Below the pieces are notes generated by a model. It searched no databases, was not told the origin of the DNA, and saw nothing but the letters and a program-made list of their open reading frames with translations. Shown here in pieces: positions 5,962 to 9,793 of a DNA stretch of 9,793 nucleotides. Position numbers and translations under genes: made by a program. Position 1 is the stretch's first letter, and each line of letters starts with the position of its first letter. This stretch comes from Acidobacteriaceae bacterium. GTDB taxonomy: Bacteria > Acidobacteriota > Terriglobia > Terriglobales > Acidobacteriaceae. The DNA is taken from the NCBI GenBank assembly GCA_030044455.1, contig JASHVU010000618.1:1-9793 (forward strand), given 5' to 3'.

Positions 5962-7368
5962 ATGGAGAACGGCGTAAAAGTCCTTATTGCCGAAGACGAA
6001 CCCCACGCTCTGATGGGCCTTGCCGAGCTCATCTCCGCCTGGGGATACCGCACTGAGACTGCGCGCGACGGCATTGAGGCGTGGGATAAGGCCCTGGCCT
6101 GGGAGCCCGCCATCATCGTCACCGATCTTAAGATGCCGCGGCTCGACGGCATCGGCCTGTTGACCAGGCTCGCAGAGGATGCTTCGGGGCTGAATTCCAA
6201 CGTGGCTGTGGTTTTGCTCACGGCCATGGGCTCCATTCAGCTGGCCGTTGACGCCATGAAGCTGGGCGCATACGATTTTCTGCAAAAACCCGTCGACTCA
6301 ACGCGCCTGCGCAACATACTCGCCAATGCCACCCGCCAGCGCGACACCGCCATCGAGCTTGAAGTGGCGCGTCGCCGGCTGCGAGAGAGCGGCGTGCTGG
6401 GCGCCATGGTGGGCAGCTCGAAGGCCATGCGCGAGATCTTCGGCCTCATCGAGCAGATTGCACCCTCTAACGTTTCCGTGCTCATTACCGGAGAAAGCGG
6501 TACAGGCAAGGAACTGGTGGCCCGCACGCTGCATGCGCTCAGCCCGCGTAAGGCCAGGCCGTTTGTCGCGGTCAACTGCGCTGCCATTCCTGAAACGCTT
6601 ATCGAAAGCGAGCTTTTCGGCCACGAAAAGGGCGCTTTCACCGGCGCCGCCGAACGCCGCGCCGGCTGCTTCGAGCTCGCTACAGGGGGAACGCTGCTGC
6701 TCGATGAAGTGGGTGAAATGCCCAACACCACCCAGGCCAAGCTGCTGCGGGTCCTGGAGGAGCGCAAGCTACGCCGCCTGGGTGCCCGTACGGAGCAGGA
6801 GGTGGACGTGCGGGTACTTGCCGCCACCAATCGAGACCCCGGTAGCGCGGTGGAGCAGGGCCACCTGCGCGCCGATCTCTTTTACCGTCTTAACGTCTTT
6901 AACATCCACATGCCGGCCATGCGCGACCACATGGAAGATCTGCCGGCGATGACTGAGGCGATGGTGCTCGAAATGAACCAGAAGCACGGCCGCAGGGTTT
7001 CAGGGTTGGCATCTTCAATGCTCGACCGGATGATGAGCTACGACTGGCCCGGCAACGCCCGCGAGCTGCGTAACACCATTGAGCGCGCAGTGATTCTCTG
7101 CCCCGACGGCGCGCCCCTCGATGCAGGCCATTTGCCGCCCGGCTTCGGCAAATCCCGGCCTCCGCTCGCGCCTTCCTCCGATGCGGCACTTGTGCCAGTC
7201 CACGTGGGCACGACTGTGGATGAGGCCGAGCGCATGCTCATCCTGCGCACTCTCGAGGCGACCGGGCAAAACAAGACCCGCGCCGCTGAAATCCTGGGCG
7301 TGAGCTTGAAAACGCTGCACAATAAACTAAAGGAGTACAACCGGGCCGGAGAAGAACCGTTGAGCTGA
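5962..7368 (+). CDS. NtrC-family sigma-54-dependent response regulator
   Basis: A complete 468-residue three-domain activator. The receiver domain (1-120) has the acidic pair Glu11/Asp12, phospho-acceptor Asp55 in TDLKMP, Thr87 and Lys109. The central AAA+ domain (about 147-390) has Walker A GESGTGKE (177-184), the sigma-54-contacting GAFTGA loop (224-229), Walker B GGTLLLDEVGE (242-252), the RADLFYRLNV region (303-312) and WPGNARELRN (362-371). A Fis-type helix-turn-helix closes the protein (about 436-457, KTRAAEILGVSLKTLHNKL). With GAFTGA intact it should bind upstream enhancer sites, hydrolyse ATP and open sigma-54 promoters when phosphorylated. The frame is open upstream, but ATG 5962 precedes the receiver strand VKVLIAEDE directly. 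The ribosome-binding site is weak. The histidine kinase 33 nt downstream is the obvious partner. Targets cannot be inferred from this window. Confidence 0.96.
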   Translation: MENGVKVLIAEDEPHALMGLAELISAWGYRTETARDGIEAWDKALAWEPAIIVTDLKMPRLDGIGLLTRLAEDASGLNSNVAVVLLTAMGSIQLAVDAMKLGAYDFLQKPVDSTRLRNILANATRQRDTAIELEVARRRLRESGVLGAMVGSSKAMREIFGLIEQIAPSNVSVLITGESGTGKELVARTLHALSPRKARPFVAVNCAAIPETLIESELFGHEKGAFTGAAERRAGCFELATGGTLLLDEVGEMPNTTQAKLLRVLEERKLRRLGARTEQEVDVRVLAATNRDPGSAVEQGHLRADLFYRLNVFNIHMPAMRDHMEDLPAMTEAMVLEMNQKHGRRVSGLASSMLDRMMSYDWPGNARELRNTIERAVILCPDGAPLDAGHLPPGFGKSRPPLAPSSDAALVPVHVGTTVDEAERMLILRTLEATGQNKTRAAEILGVSLKTLHNKLKEYNRAGEEPLS

Positions 7369-7401
7369 ATCCTTGGTTGCATCAAAAGTTCACCGTGACT
7401 C

Positions 7402-9348
7402 ATGCGCCTTAAAACCAAACTCGTGCTGGCCATTACCGGCCTGGTGTTCCTCATCGCCGGGCTCATCTCGTTCGTCTACGTCGGCCAGCTGGTGCGCGAG
7501 GCGGTGCACCAGTCCTACGACACCGATCGGACTGAGGCCGAGCAGATCCGGATGGTATTGCAGACCGCTCTTGAAAACGGCCTGACAGGCCAGAAGGTTG
7601 ACCCCAACAATTTTCTCCAGCTTCGATTTCTTGAGGCCCAGGCGGTCCGCAGCGATATTCCGCTGGGAGCTGCGATTGAATCGGCAGTCCGCTACTATCC
7701 CACCGTCTACGACGTCAACATCGGCGATGCCCAGTCCTCCACCCTGCTGAGCACCAATGCCGACACTGAGGATCAGCCTTTGCCGGTGCGGCCCAGCTAC
7801 GATGAGCTGCTTAACGATGATCCCACCCAGCTGCTGATTGAAGTCTTCGGCACTCCCAAGGTCTTCGACATCATGGTGCCACTCGAGCGCAATGGCCAGC
7901 TCTTTGCCTCGGTCCACGTCGGCGTACGCACCACGCTGCTGGGTGCGGTGTACAAGCCATGGCTCACACAAGCCATGGGGCTCATGGGCTTCGCCCTCAG
8001 TTTTTCTCTGCTGGTCGCATTCCTGCTCTCCAACTTCGCTCTCCGCCCTTTGGAGCAAATAAGCCAGCAGCTCGACTACTGGACCCCACCCGGCGACGCC
8101 GCGGAGGAAGATGAATCGTCAGAAACTCAACAGGACATGGCCTCCCGCGTCTCCAGCAAGATTGAGAAGATCGGCCAGCGCATGCGCAATGTGGAAGAGG
8201 TGTTTTCGGCGCTCAAGGAAAATCTCGATCAGATCCTCGGCAACCTGCAGGATGGACTCATTCTTTTCACCGGCGATGGCCGTGCTGTACTGGTTTCAGA
8301 AGCGGCCTGCCGGTTCCTGCACAAAGATCGGGACACCGTCCTCGGGCTTCACGCTCGCGACATCTTCGACCGCAACACCGTTCTCGGCCGCTCCCTCTGG
8401 GAATCTGTCGATGCCGGCGTCTCCATGGTCCAGGAAGAGATTCGCACCGAGACCGGCCGCCGCATCCGAGCCTCGGTCGACTTCATCCACGACGACGAAA
8501 ACGGCCAGGGACTGGGCGCGCTGGTCACGCTTCACGATATCGAATCCGCTGAACAGATCGAATCGGAGCTCGAGGTCTCGCGCCGCATGGCAGCCATCGG
8601 CCGGCTCACTTCGGGCGTGGGCCATGAAGTGAAAAACCCCATTAACGCCATCGTTGTTCATCTCGAACTGCTGAAGGCCAAACTGGGCGATACCAGCCCA
8701 CCCGCAACACGTCATCTCGAGGTCATCGACGCCGAAATCCGCCGCCTTGATCGCGTCGTACAGACTCTGGTCGACTTCTCCCGGCCCGTCGAACTCCAGC
8801 TTTGCGAACAGGACCTTCGCGACATCATCACCGAAGTTGTGGCCCTCTCCAGCGCCGAGCTCTCCACCCGCGATGTCGCCGTCGTGAACTCCATGCCCGA
8901 GGAGCCCCTGATTGCCAACGTTGACAGCGATCTGCTCAAACAGGCTTTGCTCAACGTGATCCAGAACGGCGCCCAGGCCATGCCCGGCGGCGGCAGGCTC
9001 GAAGTCACTCTCCAGGGCGACCGCAAATCCCCGTTGAATGGCGATCGCTTTGCTTTAAAGGCATCAAAAGAAGCCATTATCAGCATTCGCGATCAGGGCC
9101 CGGGCATCCCGGATGAGATTCGCGAAAAGATCTTTGATTTGTATTTCACCACCAAGGCCGGTGGCAGCGGCATTGGTCTGGCGATGACCTATCGCATTCT
9201 GCAGTTGCACCACGGCAGCGTCGAAGTACAATCAATTTTGGGGCAAGGTTCGGAATTCAGTCTGCGTATTCCGCTTGCCGCCGTTGACTGGGGACGCCGC
9301 CACGCCAGAGCGGTCAGCAGTGTAAGCGATGAGGTTTCGGGGGAATGA
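7402..9348 (+). CDS. Membrane sensor histidine kinase (Cache-like sensor, HAMP-like, PAS, HisKA, HATPase)
   Basis: A 648-residue inner-membrane kinase paired with the preceding regulator. Transmembrane helices lie at about 7-28 and 188-209. The roughly 160 residues between them face the periplasm and look like a single Cache/PDC sensor (for example VYDVNIGD at 102-109 and VFDIMVPL at 154-161). A HAMP-like segment follows (about 212-270), interrupted by an acidic stretch with Glu/Asp/Ser at 230-245. A PAS domain spans about 273-380. The HisKA box has phospho-acceptor His408 in [11 protein letters not shown]. The ATPase domain has the N-box [10 protein letters not shown] (518-527), G1 DQGPGIP (564-570), F-box FDLYFTTK (578-585) and G2 GGSGIGLAM (587-595). 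All catalytic motifs are intact. The layout is that of NtrB/ZraS-type kinases. No clear ribosome-binding site precedes the ATG, so it may depend on translation of the regulator. The ligand is unknown. Confidence 0.95.
   Translation: MRLKTKLVLAITGLVFLIAGLISFVYVGQLVREAVHQSYDTDRTEAEQIRMVLQTALENGLTGQKVDPNNFLQLRFLEAQAVRSDIPLGAAIESAVRYYPTVYDVNIGDAQSSTLLSTNADTEDQPLPVRPSYDELLNDDPTQLLIEVFGTPKVFDIMVPLERNGQLFASVHVGVRTTLLGAVYKPWLTQAMGLMGFALSFSLLVAFLLSNFALRPLEQISQQLDYWTPPGDAAEEDESSETQQDMASRVSSKIEKIGQRMRNVEEVFSALKENLDQILGNLQDGLILFTGDGRAVLVSEAACRFLHKDRDTVLGLHARDIFDRNTVLGRSLWESVDAGVSMVQEEIRTETGRRIRASVDFIHDDENGQGLGALVTLHDIESAEQIESELEVSRRMAAIGRLTSGVGHEVKNPINAIVVHLELLKAKLGDTSPPATRHLEVIDAEIRRLDRVVQTLVDFSRPVELQLCEQDLRDIITEVVALSSAELSTRDVAVVNSMPEEPLIANVDSDLLKQALLNVIQNGAQAMPGGGRLEVTLQGDRKSPLNGDRFALKASKEAIISIRDQGPGIPDEIREKIFDLYFTTKAGGSGIGLAMTYRILQLHHGSVEVQSILGQGSEFSLRIPLAAVDWGRRHARAVSSVSDEVSGE
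9331..9334 (+). promoter_or_regulatory. Ribosome-binding site for the lipoprotein gene
   Basis: GAGG lies ten bases before the ATG at 9345, inside the 3' end of the kinase gene. It supports the overlapping ATGA start rather than a later one. Confidence 0.55.
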
Positions 9349-9793
9349 AATTCCCTGTTAAGTGCGTTGTCTTGATGGTGGCTTTGCTGATGACTGCTTG
9401 CAGCCACAAGCAGCAAAAGGCACAGTTGCCGCCACTTGCGCCTCCCGACGTCACAATTCCACCTCCATCCAACGCGCCCCCACCGCCCAACGAGACCATC
9501 CCCACCCAACCCACCCAGCAGGCTGCTACACCGCCTGAGCCGGCACAGAAACCGGTGGTGAAGAAGAAAAAGCCAAAGCCAGCCGATGAAACTGATCAGG
9601 CTTCGAACTCTACCCCGGAAGTGAGCGCCATCGGCCAGCTCTCATCGGGCGATCCGGCTGATGTCCTTCGTCAGACCCAGGATTCCATCGCTTCAATCGA
9701 GCAGAGTCTCAAAAACATCAACCGCAATCTCGACGATACTGAGAAGAAAACCGCCGACCACATCCGCGAATACATCAAGGAAGCCAAAGAAGC
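9345..9793 (+). CDS. Predicted lipoprotein with proline-rich linker, 5' part
   Basis: The frame opens at ATG 9345-9347, overlapping the kinase TGA (ATGA), and stays open to the window edge (149 full codons). Residues 1-19 form a lipoprotein signal peptide: Lys2 and Lys6, a hydrophobic core VVLMVALLM (8-16) and the lipobox end MTAC with Cys19 as the lipidated residue. Residues 25-70 are dominated by Pro, Gln, Ala and Thr, with runs such as PPPSNAPPPP. A basic patch KKKKPKP follows (73-79). From about 100 the sequence turns into charged, heptad-like helix (SIASIEQSLKNINRNLDD onward), probably a coiled coil. The shape suggests a membrane-anchored protein that spans the periplasm or cell wall through an extended linker. 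I do not recognise a family. Position after a sensor kinase with a coupled start suggests a related envelope role, for instance an accessory of the sensor. The C-terminus is outside the window. Confidence 0.8.
   Translation, partial: MKFPVKCVVLMVALLMTACSHKQQKAQLPPLAPPDVTIPPPSNAPPPPNETIPTQPTQQAATPPEPAQKPVVKKKKPKPADETDQASNSTPEVSAIGQLSSGDPADVLRQTQDSIASIEQSLKNINRNLDDTEKKTADHIREYIKEAKE

Noticed and set aside
6237..7466. Minus-strand open frames across the response regulator
   Set aside because: Shadows of a gene with all NtrC-family motifs; Ser/Arg-rich and without recognisable domains.
9189..9514. Minus-strand open frames over the kinase end and lipoprotein start
   Set aside because: They overlap two well-supported plus-strand genes and are Gly/Trp-rich products of the proline codon runs on the other strand.

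Overview
The window looks like chromosomal DNA, GC-rich by eye (roughly 60%), from a diderm soil-type bacterium. My best guess is an Acidobacteriota member (Terriglobia/Acidobacteriia). That rests on the gene order and protein style as I remember them, not on a database search. The core order yicC-gmk-rpoZ-coaBC is ancient and occurs in several phyla. Here an MsbA-type exporter sits at its head and a probable uracil-DNA glycosylase at its tail.

Minus-strand block (right to left): MsbA-like ABC exporter (3800-5683), yicC (2904-3797), gmk (1970-2713), rpoZ (1750-1980), coaBC (240-1565), then the start of a partial gene running off the left edge (1-232), probably uracil-DNA glycosylase. Junctions are tight (2-nt gap, 11-nt overlap, 7-nt gap) except two. 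The 190-bp yicC-gmk gap holds two facing arrays of an 8-bp repeat. The 184-bp rpoZ-coaBC gap holds an imperfect inverted repeat and a possible promoter abutting the coaBC start codon. The genes serve nucleotide metabolism (gmk), RNA polymerase (omega), coenzyme A synthesis (coaBC), RNA turnover (yicC), lipid export (ABC) and probably DNA repair.

A 278-bp divergent intergenic region (5684-5961) separates this block from a plus-strand cluster. That cluster is an NtrC-family sigma-54 response regulator (5962-7368), a membrane sensor histidine kinase with Cache-like periplasmic, HAMP-like and PAS regions (7402-9348), and a lipoprotein with a proline-rich linker that starts inside the kinase stop codon (ATGA overlap, 9345) and runs off the right edge. 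All signature residues for phosphorelay and sigma-54 activation are present. The translationally coupled lipoprotein suggests an envelope-related signalling unit.

The window is mostly conserved core genome. The least explained parts are the octamer-repeat arrays between yicC and gmk, a REP-like palindrome pair sitting in the reading frame of the left-edge gene, and the sensor-regulator-lipoprotein cluster. I saw no tRNA, rRNA, CRISPR, insertion sequence or phage gene.
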